Positions 36,296-45,154 of a stretch of 64,000 nucleotides of DNA are shown in pieces. The notes under the pieces are model-generated. The model was given only the letters and a program-made list of their open reading frames with translations, was not told the origin of the DNA and did not search any database. This DNA is from Microbacterium neungamense. GTDB lineage: Bacteria > Actinomycetota > Actinomycetes > Actinomycetales > Microbacteriaceae. Numbering within the stretch: the first letter of the stretch is position 1; each line of letters starts with the position of its first letter. The DNA lies in contig NZ_CP069717.1 of NCBI RefSeq assembly GCF_024971095.1, positions 1,798,001-1,862,000 of the forward strand, given 5' to 3'. A program made the translations under genes and the position numbers.

Positions 36296-37894
36296 GTGCT
36301 CCATCGCCCCCTGACCCTGCAGTCGCGGCTGATGGCCGCGGTGATCGGCTTCGTGTCGCTGATCCTCGTCGTCGTCGCCGTCATCACCAGCGCCACGCTG
36401 GGCACCACGCTCGAGTCGCGACTGGAGGAGCAGCTGCGCGACACCGCCGTCACCACGACCGGACTGGTCGCGCAGCGGGCGACCTTCGCATCGATCGCGC
36501 GCGAGGAGCTGACGATCGACTACGTGCTGGAGGGCCGGCAGCTGCAGGGCGGTCCGGACCTGCTGCTGGCCATCGCGCCCCCCGGCGGGCGCCCGAGCGG
36601 GGCGATCCTGACGCCGGACGACCAGCGCACGCTGAGCCAGTCCGACCTGTTCGCGCTCACCTCCGCCGTGAAGGACGCCGGCACCACCACCGTCTCCCTC
36701 GAGCACGCGGGCTCGTTCCGGGTGCTGGTGACCAAGACCCAGGGCGGCACGCTGGTGATGACCGGGCTCTCCCGCGCGGAGATCCAGAACACGATGACCT
36801 CGCTGTTCACGGTGATCGCGCTGGCCACGCTGGGCGGGCTCATCCTGCTCGCGCTGACCACCGCGCTCACGATCAGCGTCAGCCTGCGCCCGCTGCGCGC
36901 GGCCGCCGCGACGGCGACCCGGGTGTCCGCCCAGCCGCTGGACCGCGGCGAGGTGTCCATCACGGAGCGGGTGCCGGATGCCGAGGCGGATCCGCGCACC
37001 GAGATCGGGCGGGTGGGTGCGGCGCTGAACACGCTGCTCGATCACGTGGACGCGTCGCTGGCGGCACGGCAGCGCAACGAGGAGCGGATGCGGCGCTTCG
37101 TGGCGGATGCCAGTCACGAGCTGCGCACGCCGCTGGCATCCATCCGCGGGTACTCGGAGCTGTCGCTGCGGACCCTTCGACAGGCTCAGGGTCGACAGGC
37201 TCAGGCTCCGCAGGCTCAGGCTCCGCAGGCTCAGGATCCGCAGGCTCAGGGTCGACAGGCTCAGGCTCCGCAGACCCGGGGTGCGGATACGGGCGGTGCG
37301 GATGCCCTGGAGAGCACGACATCGGCGCTGGAGCGGATCCAGGCGCAGTCGATCCGGATGACGCGGCTGGTGGAGGATCTGCTGCTGCTGGCCCGGCTGG
37401 ACGAGGGCCGAGAGCTCGTGCACGGCACGGTCGATCTCACCCGGCTCGCCGTCGAGGGGCTGACGGATGCGCGCCCCACCGCGCCCGACCACGTCTGGCA
37501 GCTGGACGTGCCGGAGGAGCCGGTGCTCGTCACCGGCGACGCCGGCCGGCTGCACCAGGTGATCGCGAACCTGCTCGCCAACGCGCGCACGCACACCCCG
37601 GCCGGCACCACGATCACCCTCCGCGTCCACGCCGGACCGGATGCCGCCGAGCTGCGCGTGCACGACGACGGCCCTGGCATCGATCCGGGGGTGCGCGACG
37701 AACTGTTCTCCCGCTTCGCCCGCGGCGACGTGTCCCGCGCCCGGCAGACCGGCGGAACCGGTCTCGGGCTCGCGATCGCGAAGGCGATCGTGGAGGGGCA
37801 CGGCGGCACGATCGCGGTGGAGAGCTCCCCCGGCGACACCACGTTCATCGTGCGGCTGCCGCTCGCGGCATCCGTCGAGGCATCCGGTCAGTAG
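36296..37894 (+). CDS. Sensor histidine kinase with a repeat insertion in the DHp domain
   Basis: A 532-residue membrane kinase: helix 1 (LMAAVIGFVSLILVVVAVI), a sensor loop of about 130 residues, helix 2 (VIALATLGGLILLALTTALT), HAMP, DHp with His274 in DASHELRTPLASIRGY, and the ATP-binding domain (NLLANARTHT, DDGPGID, GGTGLGLAIAKAI). Between the two DHp helices lies an extra run of six QAQ(A/G/D)(P/R) pentapeptides (residues 296-326) encoded by a 15-bp tandem repeat. The frame is kept, so a protein can be made, but the insertion lies at the turn of the helical hairpin that carries the phosphoryl His. The GTG start is coupled to the regulator gene. Confidence 0.92.
   Translation: MLHRPLTLQSRLMAAVIGFVSLILVVVAVITSATLGTTLESRLEEQLRDTAVTTTGLVAQRATFASIAREELTIDYVLEGRQLQGGPDLLLAIAPPGGRPSGAILTPDDQRTLSQSDLFALTSAVKDAGTTTVSLEHAGSFRVLVTKTQGGTLVMTGLSRAEIQNTMTSLFTVIALATLGGLILLALTTALTISVSLRPLRAAAATATRVSAQPLDRGEVSITERVPDAEADPRTEIGRVGAALNTLLDHVDASLAARQRNEERMRRFVADASHELRTPLASIRGYSELSLRTLRQAQGRQAQAPQAQAPQAQDPQAQGRQAQAPQTRGADTGGADALESTTSALERIQAQSIRMTRLVEDLLLLARLDEGRELVHGTVDLTRLAVEGLTDARPTAPDHVWQLDVPEEPVLVTGDAGRLHQVIANLLANARTHTPAGTTITLRVHAGPDAAELRVHDDGPGIDPGVRDELFSRFARGDVSRARQTGGTGLGLAIAKAIVEGHGGTIAVESSPGDTTFIVRLPLAASVEASGQ
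37181..37273. repeat. 15-bp tandem repeat inside the kinase gene
   Basis: Six units of CAGGCTCAGG(G/C/A)TC(G/C)(A/G) from 37181 to 37270, plus CAG. The first unit continues ACCCTTCGACAGGCTCAGGG, the same word (reverse complement) as the intergenic copy at 39505. Confidence 0.92.
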
Positions 37895-39474
37895 CCGGCG
37901 AAGGCGTCCGTCGTCAGCGACCGCGCCTTCTGCAGGGCGGGGGCGAGGTCGGCGATGAGCCGCGGCGGGCCGGAGATGAAGGCGTGCCGCGACGCCAGAT
38001 CCGGGACGACCCGCTCGAGTCCGGCGGCGTCCAGCCGCACGCCCTGCGCCCACGTCCAGTGCGGCGGGAGGTCCGCCGGCTCGTCGCGGGTGAACACGAT
38101 CACGCGCGCCCCGGTCTGCTCCAGCTCGTCGCGGAAGGCGAGCTCAGCGGCCTCCGAGGCGACGTACACCAGCACCATGTCGCGCTGCCGGCCGGTCGCC
38201 TGCAGCTGCCGCAGCTGCGAGACGAAGGGCGTCACGCCGATCCCCGCCGCCACCATGAGCACCGGGGCGTCCCCGCGCGGCAGCACGAAGTCCCCCCAGG
38301 TGCCGGTGACGGCGAGCACGGCGCCCGGCTGCGCGGCCGCGAGCGCACGCTTGTAGCTGGACGGATGCTTGCGGTCGCCCTCCTTGTACGCGATGCGCAG
38401 GGTCGGCAGGTCGGCCGGCGCGGAGACGATGCTGAACTCGCGGCGCGTGCCGCGCACGTCCGGATGCCGGTGCGGGACGTCGAGCTCGAGATACTGCCCC
38501 GGCACGAACCGCAGCCGGCTGCGCGTCCGGAACGTCAGCTCCTGCGCGGTGGGGGTGACGAACCGCCGGCTCTCCAGCACCAGGCGCACCGAGCCCCGCA
38601 GCGCGAACGCGAAGGCGAGCAGGTTGCCGATGAGCAGGGCGCGCTCCTGACCGAGCGTGAACAGCCCGGCGACGGAGAGCGGCCAGCCGGCGAGGACCCC
38701 GACGAGGGCGGCGACGCAGAACTGCTGCCAGCGGCGCGGCGGCAGGGTGAGCGGCTCGGAGAGCATGAAGGCCCCGAGGTACAGCAGGGGCGACTGCGTC
38801 AGCGCGAAGAGCACGGCATCCGTCGCGGCGAACGACAGCTCGGCGGCCTGCGCCTGCACCGCCTGCCGCAGCACGGTGACGGCGACGGCGACCACGAGGA
38901 ACACCAGCACGAGGCGCACCTTCTCGGTGCGCCACAGCACGGCCAGCCCGAGCAGCGCGACCGGAACAGCCATCGCGGGCGTGCCGACCCACCACGAGGA
39001 GAACGTGCCCAGCCAACCCGCGCCGAGCCCGCCGGCGATCGTGACCACGGCGGCGCCGAAGGCGGCCGGATTGAGGATGTGCCGGCCGCGCCACGCGATC
39101 AGGTACTTCGACAGGCTCGCGAGGGCTCCCGCGATCGCGAGGCCGGCGAGGCCGCCCGGGCTGATCGAGGGCTGCAGCACGAACAGCAGGATGAGGGCGG
39201 TGACCAGCGACGACTCGATGCGCCAGGGCAGGTGCAGCAGCCGCTGCGCGGCGGCGTCGACCGCCGATGTCGCGGCGGCGAGCACCGCGAAGGAGACCAG
39301 CAGCTCCAGCGGGGAGGGGCCGACGAGACCGGCGAGCGAGAGCAGCACGGCGACGGCGGCGAGGGCGATCAGGGCGAACAGCACCAGCCGGTACATCGAG
39401 ATGGCGCCGAGGACGGCCAGCACGCGCTGGCGGAGCGCGGTGAATGACGTGAGCACGGTTCTACTCTTCCTCAT
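37888..39474 (-). CDS. NqrB/RnfD-like membrane protein fused to a ferredoxin-NADP reductase domain
   Basis: A 528-residue two-part protein. Residues 1-300 hold about eight hydrophobic segments with NqrB/RnfD-type features (HILNPAAFGAAVVTI, SPLLYLGAFMLSEPLTLPP). The C-terminal 220 residues are an FNR-type FAD/NAD(P) domain (RFVPGQYLELDVPH, REFSIVSAPAD, VAAGIGVTPFVSQLR, ISGPPRLIADL). It probably takes electrons from cytosolic NAD(P)H into the membrane. With the ApbE and FMN-binding lipoprotein genes upstream it forms a flavin-based electron-transfer module. It overlaps the kinase gene end by 7 bp, convergent. Confidence 0.88.
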   Translation of the reverse strand: MRKSRTVLTSFTALRQRVLAVLGAISMYRLVLFALIALAAVAVLLSLAGLVGPSPLELLVSFAVLAAATSAVDAAAQRLLHLPWRIESSLVTALILLFVLQPSISPGGLAGLAIAGALASLSKYLIAWRGRHILNPAAFGAAVVTIAGGLGAGWLGTFSSWWVGTPAMAVPVALLGLAVLWRTEKVRLVLVFLVVAVAVTVLRQAVQAQAAELSFAATDAVLFALTQSPLLYLGAFMLSEPLTLPPRRWQQFCVAALVGVLAGWPLSVAGLFTLGQERALLIGNLLAFAFALRGSVRLVLESRRFVTPTAQELTFRTRSRLRFVPGQYLELDVPHRHPDVRGTRREFSIVSAPADLPTLRIAYKEGDRKHPSSYKRALAAAQPGAVLAVTGTWGDFVLPRGDAPVLMVAAGIGVTPFVSQLRQLQATGRQRDMVLVYVASEAAELAFRDELEQTGARVIVFTRDEPADLPPHWTWAQGVRLDAAGLERVVPDLASRHAFISGPPRLIADLAPALQKARSLTTDAFAGY

Positions 39475-39504
39475 CTGCGGGGCGTTTCGCCCCGTCGCTG
39501 CGGT

Positions 39505-39523
39505 CCCTGAGCCTGCCGGAGGG
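39505..39523. repeat. Dispersed CCCTGAGCCTGCCGGAGGG repeat
   Basis: A near match to CCCTGAGCCTGTCGAAGGG, a short repeat scattered through many Microbacteriaceae genomes as I remember them. The reverse complement seeds the tandem repeat in the kinase gene. Confidence 0.6.
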
Positions 39524-39526
39524 CGC

Positions 39527-40411
39527 TCACCGACCGGGACCTGTCAGCGTGAAGAGCTCGCCCGGGAATCCGTGCGAGCGCTCGGCGCGGCCGTCGGTGC
39601 TCATCCGCACCCAGTGCACGCCCCAGCGGTCGGCGAGCCGCGGTCCGCCGTCGAAGAAGAGCGCCGTCGCCGCGGCATCCGCATGCATGGCGTCCGGGGC
39701 GAGCGCCCACGTCGCCACCCACGTCCGCACCGGCGCCCCGGTGCGGGCGTCGAGCACATGGTGCAGACCGGCGCCCCACGAGCGGCGGTTCGTCGCCGAC
39801 GCGCACAGCGCGGCGTCGGCGACCTCCACGACCCCGATCGCGCGGGAGGGGTGGTACGGGTGCTCGAGCCCGACGCGGATGCCGCCGCCGCGCACAGCCA
39901 GGTCGCCGCTCGCGTCCACCACGAGACGTCCCGGCACGTCGTGCAGGACGGCGGCTACGAGGTCGACGAGGCGGCCCTTGCCGAGCGCGCCGACATCGAT
40001 CGTCGCCGGTGCGCGCAGGGTCAGGACGGATGCCGTGCACTCCAGCATCCGCTCCCAGTCCGCCGGCGCCGGGACGGGCGCGCCGGGCCGCAGCGTCAGC
40101 GCGGCGTCGTAGCCGGCCGCCTCCAGGCTGCCACCGACCAGCGGGTTCACCGCTCCCCCGGTCGCGGCCGAGAGCTCCCGGTACACCGCGAGCATGTCGG
40201 CGGCATCCGCCGGCGCCGGGGCGCTGCCGCCGCGCGCGCCGAGCCGGCGCACGACGGAGTCGTCGCGGAAGCGGGACCACTCCGCGTCGAACCGGTCCAC
40301 GACCGCGCGGACGCGCTCGCGCTGCCGCTCCGTCAGCGCGGTCGCGGACTCGATCTCCCAGCGTGTGCCGATCGCGTCGAAGCGCCAGACGCTCGCGGCG
40401 CCGCGGCTCAC
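39527..40411 (-). CDS. apbE: FAD:protein FMN transferase
   Basis: It attaches FMN covalently to a Thr or Ser of a target protein outside the membrane. The 294-residue protein has the ApbE core: FDAIGTRWEIES at the N-terminus, RFRDDSVVRRL, DVGALGKGRLVDLV, VDASGDLAVRG and HHVLDARTGAPV. No signal peptide is evident, as in many actinobacterial ApbE proteins. The GTG start overlaps the stop of the FMN-binding lipoprotein gene by 4 bp, so enzyme and likely substrate are translationally coupled. Confidence 0.9.
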   Translation of the reverse strand: MSRGAASVWRFDAIGTRWEIESATALTERQRERVRAVVDRFDAEWSRFRDDSVVRRLGARGGSAPAPADAADMLAVYRELSAATGGAVNPLVGGSLEAAGYDAALTLRPGAPVPAPADWERMLECTASVLTLRAPATIDVGALGKGRLVDLVAAVLHDVPGRLVVDASGDLAVRGGGIRVGLEHPYHPSRAIGVVEVADAALCASATNRRSWGAGLHHVLDARTGAPVRTWVATWALAPDAMHADAAATALFFDGGPRLADRWGVHWVRMSTDGRAERSHGFPGELFTLTGPGR

Positions 40412-40836
40412 TCGGCCGCCTGCTCCTTGATCTTCTCCACCGCCTGATTGAACCCGCTGCTGGTGAGCGACGAGCCGGCGACGCGATCGACCTGCAGCTC
40501 GTCGACAGGGCGCCCCTCCACCTCGGCGGCGATGCCGTCGATGAACTGGCCCTGGAAGCGCTCCGTCTCCGGCGCCTGCGGGTCGCCAGTCATCTCGACG
40601 TCCGTGACGACGCCGTCCTTCAGGGTCAGGGTGACGGTGACCGTCTCCACGGTCTCCGGCGTCTGGTACGAGCCCTCGGCCGTGTACGTGCCGTCGGCGT
40701 AGCCCGCCGACCCCGCGGTGTCCGCGCCGGAGTCGGCGGGGGCCTCGGCGTCGGCGGCGCCGGAGCATCCGGCCAGGAGCAGGGCGCCGGCCAGGCCGGC
40801 GAGAGCGGTACCGGTGCGGGCCGCGGAGTGCGTCAT
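40408..40836 (-). CDS. FMN-binding domain lipoprotein
   Basis: A 142-residue lipoprotein. The signal peptide ends in LLLAGC with Cys24, then an acidic Ala-rich linker. The FMN_bind domain follows, with GYADGTYTAEGSYQTPETV and the C-terminal AGSSLTSSGF, where the Thr is the expected FMN attachment residue for ApbE. It would carry electrons on the outer face of the membrane, receiving them from the NqrB/RnfD-FNR fusion. The terminal acceptor is unknown. Confidence 0.88.
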   Translation of the reverse strand: MTHSAARTGTALAGLAGALLLAGCSGAADAEAPADSGADTAGSAGYADGTYTAEGSYQTPETVETVTVTLTLKDGVVTDVEMTGDPQAPETERFQGQFIDGIAAEVEGRPVDELQVDRVAGSSLTSSGFNQAVEKIKEQAAE

Positions 40837-40871
40837 GGCTCCAGCATCCGTGATCCGGCTATGAGCGCGCT

Positions 40872-41906
40872 CTACGCGTCGCCGCCGAACATGCTCGTCA
40901 CCGAGCCGTCCTCGAACACCTGGCGGATCGCGGTGGCCAGCAGCGGCGCGATCGGCAGGATCGTCAGGGTGTCCCAGCGGCGCGACTCGGTGAGCGGGAT
41001 GGTGTCGGTGACGACGACGTGGTCGATCGCCTCGTCCTGCAGGCGCTCGGATGCCGGGTCGCTGAAGATCGCGTGCGTGGCCGCCACGATCACCTTGCGG
41101 GCGCCGTTCGCCTTCAGCGCCTGGGCGGCCTTGACGATGGTGCCGCCGGTGTCGATCATGTCGTCCACGAGCAGGCAGGTGCGACCCTCCACGGTGCCGA
41201 CGATCTCGTGCACGGTGACCTGGTTGGCCACCTTCGGGTCGCGGCGCTTGTGGATGATCGCCAGCGGCGCCCCGAGGCTGTCCGACCAGGTGTCGGCGAC
41301 GCGCACGCGGCCCATGTCCGGGGAGACGATAGTGAGGGTCTCCCGGTCCTCGTCCGACAGCGACGTCTCGAAGTGCTCGAGCAGCACCGGCTTGGCGAAC
41401 AGGTGGTCGACGGGTCCGTCGAAGAACCCCTGGATCTGCGCGGCGTGCAGGTCGACGCTCATCACCCGGTCGGCGCCGGCGGTCTTGAGCAGGTCGGCGA
41501 CCAGGCGCGCGCTGATCGGCTCCCTGCCGCGGCCCTTCTTGTCCTGACGGGAGTACGGGTAGTACGGGGCGACGACGGTGATCCGCTTGGCCGAGGCGCG
41601 CTTGGCGGCGTCGAGCATGATCAGCGTCTCCATCAGCCACTCGTTCACCGGCTCGCCGAACGACTGCACGATGAACAGGTCGCAGCCGCGGATGGAGACC
41701 TCGAACCGGGCGTAGATCTCACCGGAGGCGAAGGTGCGGTGCTCGACGGGGGCGATCTCGGTGCCGAGCGCCTGGGCGACCGCCTTCGTCAGCTCCGGAT
41801 GCGAACGCCCGCCGGCGACGACGAGACGCTTCTTCGTCTTGGCGATCAGGCCCGGCGCGATGCCGTTGTCCCGATCCAGTTCGGTGGTCTTCTTCTTGCG
41901 CCCCAT
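40872..41906 (-). CDS. prs: Ribose-phosphate pyrophosphokinase
   Basis: It makes PRPP from ribose 5-phosphate and ATP for nucleotide, His and Trp synthesis. The 344-residue protein has APYYPYSRQDKKGRGREPIS (ATP loop), the catalytic-flexible-loop region IIHKRRDP and the PRPP-binding VDDMIDTGGT. The N-terminus extends about 20 residues beyond shorter homologs, starting MGRKKKTTELDRDNG. It is 9 bp downstream of glmU, the usual actinobacterial pair. Confidence 0.95.
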   Translation of the reverse strand: MGRKKKTTELDRDNGIAPGLIAKTKKRLVVAGGRSHPELTKAVAQALGTEIAPVEHRTFASGEIYARFEVSIRGCDLFIVQSFGEPVNEWLMETLIMLDAAKRASAKRITVVAPYYPYSRQDKKGRGREPISARLVADLLKTAGADRVMSVDLHAAQIQGFFDGPVDHLFAKPVLLEHFETSLSDEDRETLTIVSPDMGRVRVADTWSDSLGAPLAIIHKRRDPKVANQVTVHEIVGTVEGRTCLLVDDMIDTGGTIVKAAQALKANGARKVIVAATHAIFSDPASERLQDEAIDHVVVTDTIPLTESRRWDTLTILPIAPLLATAIRQVFEDGSVTSMFGGDA

Positions 41907-41915
41907 CGGACCCGC

Positions 41916-43346
41916 CTATTCCGCCGATCGTTCCCGGGCCGCGGCATCCGCCGCACCCGTGCCTGCTCTGTTCTTCTCGACCCACCCCTCGATGTTGCGC
42001 TGGGGGGCCACGCTCATGGCCAGGGCTCCGGCGGGGACGTCCTTGCGGACGACGGCTCCAGCACCGGTCTTCGCACCAGCACCCAGCCTAACGGGAGCGA
42101 CGAGCACCGTGTGCGAGCCGGTGTGCACCTCGTCGCCGATCTCGGTGCGGTGCTTGCGGACGTCGTCGTAGTTCGCGGTGATGGTGCTCGCGCCGAGGTT
42201 GACCCCGCGGCCGATGGTGGCGTCGCCGACGTAGGACAGGTGCGGCACCTTGCTGCCCTCGCCGATCTGCGCGTTCTTCGTCTCCACGTAGGCGCCGATC
42301 TTGCCGCCCGCGCCGAGGACGGTGCCGGGGCGGAGGTAGGAGAACGGCCCGACCGTGGCCCCCGCGCCGATGACCGCCAGCTGCGCGTCGGTGCGCCGGA
42401 CGACGGCGTCCTCGCCGACCTCGCAGTCCACGAGGGTGGTGTCCGGGCCGATCGTGGCTCCCTCGGCGATGACGGTGGCGCGCAGGATGTGCGTGTTGGG
42501 GAGGACGGTCACGTCCGGCGCGAGCTTCGCGTCGTCGTCGATCCAAGTGGTCGCGGGGTCGACGATGGTGACCCCCTCGCGCTGCCAGCGGCGCACGATC
42601 CGGTCGTTGAGCACCCGGCCGGCCTCGGCCAGCTGCACGCGATCGTTCACGCCGAAGGTGCTGGCGACGTCGTCGGCGACCTGGGCGGCCACGGTCTCGG
42701 AGGCGGCGCGCAGCAGGCCGATCACGTCGGTCAGGTACAGCTCGCCCTGCGCGTTGTCGCGGTCGATGCGGGTGAGGTGGCTGCGCAGCGGCGCGGCGCG
42801 GAACACGTACACCCCGGCGTTGATCTCGGTGATCGCGGCCTCGTCGGGGGTGGCGTCCTTCTGCTCCACGATGCGCTCGACGACGCCGTCCGCGTTGCGG
42901 ATCACGCGGCCGTAGCCGGTGGGGTCGTCCAGGTGGGCGCTCAGCAGCGTGGCCGCGGCGGCGGCCTCGCGATGCGCGGACACCAGCGCCTCAAGGGTGC
43001 GGGTCTCCAGCAGCGGCACGTCGCCGGAGAGCACGAGCACGTCGCCATCGAAGTCGCCGGGCAGCGCGTCGATGGCCACCTGGACGGCGCGTCCGGTGCC
43101 GGGGATGTCGTCCTGGTCGACGACCACGGCATCCGGGTACTGCTCGGCGAGCACGGCGACGACCTGGTCCCGCTCGTGCCGGACCACGACCTCGATGTGG
43201 TCGGCGCCGAGCGAGCGCGCCGTGGTGAGGACGTGCCCGACCAGCGGGCGTCCGCCGATCTCGTGCAGCACCTTGGGGCGCCGGGACTTCATCCGGGTGC
43301 CCTGGCCGGCGGCCAGGACGATGATGGCGAGGTTGTTCTGCGTCAT
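41916..43346 (-). CDS. glmU: Bifunctional UDP-N-acetylglucosamine pyrophosphorylase / glucosamine-1-phosphate acetyltransferase
   Basis: It supplies UDP-GlcNAc for peptidoglycan. The 476-residue protein has the uridylyltransferase loop LAAGQGTRMKSRRPKVLH (from residue 11) and a C-terminal left-handed beta-helix of hexapeptide repeats with the acetyltransferase region RPGTVLGAGGKIGAYVETKN and NYDDVRKHRTEIGD. The ATG lies 1 nt beyond the tRNA-Gln gene on the same strand, leaving no space for its own ribosome binding site. Confidence 0.95.
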   Translation of the reverse strand: MTQNNLAIIVLAAGQGTRMKSRRPKVLHEIGGRPLVGHVLTTARSLGADHIEVVVRHERDQVVAVLAEQYPDAVVVDQDDIPGTGRAVQVAIDALPGDFDGDVLVLSGDVPLLETRTLEALVSAHREAAAAATLLSAHLDDPTGYGRVIRNADGVVERIVEQKDATPDEAAITEINAGVYVFRAAPLRSHLTRIDRDNAQGELYLTDVIGLLRAASETVAAQVADDVASTFGVNDRVQLAEAGRVLNDRIVRRWQREGVTIVDPATTWIDDDAKLAPDVTVLPNTHILRATVIAEGATIGPDTTLVDCEVGEDAVVRRTDAQLAVIGAGATVGPFSYLRPGTVLGAGGKIGAYVETKNAQIGEGSKVPHLSYVGDATIGRGVNLGASTITANYDDVRKHRTEIGDEVHTGSHTVLVAPVRLGAGAKTGAGAVVRKDVPAGALAMSVAPQRNIEGWVEKNRAGTGAADAAARERSAE

Positions 43347-43347
43347 G

Positions 43348-43419
43348 CTCCGCCGCCAGGACTCGAACCTGGACCTCACAGCTCCAAAGGCTGTCGTGCT
43401 GCCACTACACCACGGCGGA
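43348..43419 (-). tRNA. tRNA-Gln (anticodon TTG)
   Basis: A 72-nt cloverleaf: acceptor TCCGCCG/CGGCGGA, D arm GTGTAGTGGCAGCAC, anticodon arm ACAGC-CTTTGGA-GCTGT, T arm CCAGG-TTCGAGT-CCTGG and discriminator G. The anticodon TTG gives glutamine. CCA is not encoded; the gene is followed by one C and then the ATG of glmU. Confidence 0.95.
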
Positions 43420-43514
43420 CCGCGGCCGCCGCGCTCGTCCCCGCGGGTCGGTGCGTCGGGCCGCCTGACAAGTCTGCCATGCCGCGCCGGGCTGTCCGCT
43501 CCGGATCCTGGCCG

Positions 43515-44691
43515 TCAGCGGACCGCGGGCAGCGAGGGCGCGAGCCGCCGGAGCCGGTGGTAGGTGGGCAGCAGCGCGTCGTAGAGCTCGTCGAACACCG
43601 GCAGCAGTGAGGAGTACACCGCGGACTCCGCCGGACGCGGCCGCACCGTGCGCTCCACGGGCTGCAGCCGCGCGGCGACGTCGATCGACTCGATCAGCCC
43701 CAGCGCCTGCATCCCGAGCAGGGCGGCGCCGAAGCCGGAGCCCTCCTGCCCCTCCAGCAGCCCGATCGGCGCCCCGAAGGCGTCGGCCAGGGTCTGCTGC
43801 CAGAGCGGATGCCGCATCACCCCGCCGGTGGCTCGGATCTCCCCGATCTCCAGCCCGGCCGCGCGCATGGACTGCAGCACGAGGGCGAGCTGCAGCGCCA
43901 CCCCCTCCACCGCCGCGCGGACCATGTGGTCCCTGGTGTGCGCGCGGGTGAGCCCGATGTAGGCGCCGCTGGCGATGCTGCTCCAGTGCGGCGCCCGCTC
44001 GCTGAGCAGGTAGGGCAGCAGGAGCAGTCCGCCCGACCCGGCCGGGATCCGCCCCGCCCGGTCGAGCATCTCCGCGGTGTCAAGGCCGGGCTCGGCGATC
44101 TCGTTGCGCGCCCACTCCAACGTCACTCCGCCGTTGTTGATGGCGCCGCCGATCACCCAGCGGTCCTCGGTGAGGGCGTAGCAGAACACGCCGCCGCGCG
44201 GGTCCACGGCCGGCCGGTCGACGGCCACCCGCAACGCGCCGCTGGTGCCGATCGAGCAGGCGGCCACCCCGGGCTGCACGGCGCCCACGCCGAGGTTCGC
44301 GAGCGGTCCGTCGCCGGCGCCGACGACCACGCGGGTGGACAGCGGCAGGCCGGTCGCGGCGGCGCCCTCCTCGGTGAGACCGTCGAGCACCGTGGTCGTC
44401 GACACCAGTTCGGGCAGCTGCTCCGCGCGGATGCCGGCCAGCGACAGGGCCTCCTCGTCCCACTCCAGCCGATGGATGTCCATCAGCCCGGAGCAGGAGG
44501 CGAGGGAGTGGTCGATCACCAGCGCGCCGCACATCCGCAACAGCACCCAGTCCTTCACGCTGGCCCAGATCGCCGACTCCTGACGGATGCGCGGCTCCTG
44601 CTCGCGGAACCAGATCAGCTTCGTCAGCGGCGACATCGGATGCACCGGGGTGCCGGTGCGGCGGTGCAGGGCGAGGCCGTGGGCGGACGCC
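43515..44691 (-). pseudogene. FGGY-family gluconokinase, N-terminus missing
   Basis: The intact part starts at ASAHGLALHRRTGTPVHPM, normally about residue 115 of a 510-residue gluconate kinase. It runs through LTKLIWFREQEP, VVVGAGDGPLANLGVG, CSIGTSGALR, INNGGVTLEW and ATGGVMRHPLWQQTLAD to the C-terminus. The missing N-terminal segment holds the DIGTT phosphate loop and the first catalytic Asp, so the remnant should be inactive. The cut falls near 44691, back to back with a truncated FadR-type gene, its likely repressor. Confidence 0.85.
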
Positions 44692-45147
44692 CGCGGCCGG
44701 CACCGCCAGGAGCAGCTGGAGTCGCTCATGGAGCTGCGGGTCGCCGTCGAGCCGATGGCCGCGCGCCTGGCCGCCCGCCGGGCGACGCCGCAGCAGCGCG
44801 CCGAGCTGCGCCGGCTCGCCGAGGAGATGGGCGAGCTCGGCCGCCGGGGGCTCGCCGCGGACGACGCCTACCTGCAGGCCGACATCGCCTTCCACGAGCT
44901 GCTGCTCACCGCATCCGGCAACCCGCTGCTGGCGACGCTCCGGGTTCCGGTGCGGGAGGTGCTCGCCGGACGCACCCGCCTGGGCCTGCATCCGCCGGTG
45001 CCCGCGCCGGGGACCCTCGAGGACCACCTCCGGCTGGCGCTGGACATCGCGGCCGGGGATGCGGATGCCGCCGAGCGGCAGTCCCGCTCGCACCTGCTCG
45101 GGGTGCTCGGCGAGCTGGCGCCGCGTCCTGCGCCGCCGGTGGGATGA
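44692..45147 (+). pseudogene. FadR/GntR-type regulator, DNA-binding domain missing
   Basis: Only the C-terminal FCD ligand domain remains (RQEQLESLMELRVAVEPMAARLAAR, DIAFHELLLTASGNPLL, EDHLRLALDIAAGDADAAERQSRSHL). The N-terminal winged helix of about 95 residues is gone. The frame is open upstream only because it runs into the antisense of the gluconokinase remnant. It was probably the divergent gluconate regulator. Confidence 0.82.
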
Positions 45148-45154
45148 TGGTCTG

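Noticed and set aside
37141-37330. Frameshift in the histidine kinase
   Set aside because: The 15-bp repeat keeps the frame; domains on both sides read in the same frame, so the gene is treated as intact.
43515-44729. Intact gluconokinase starting at 44729
   Set aside because: The first codons from 44729 are antisense to the FadR remnant; family sequence begins only at about 44690 and the phosphate loop is absent.
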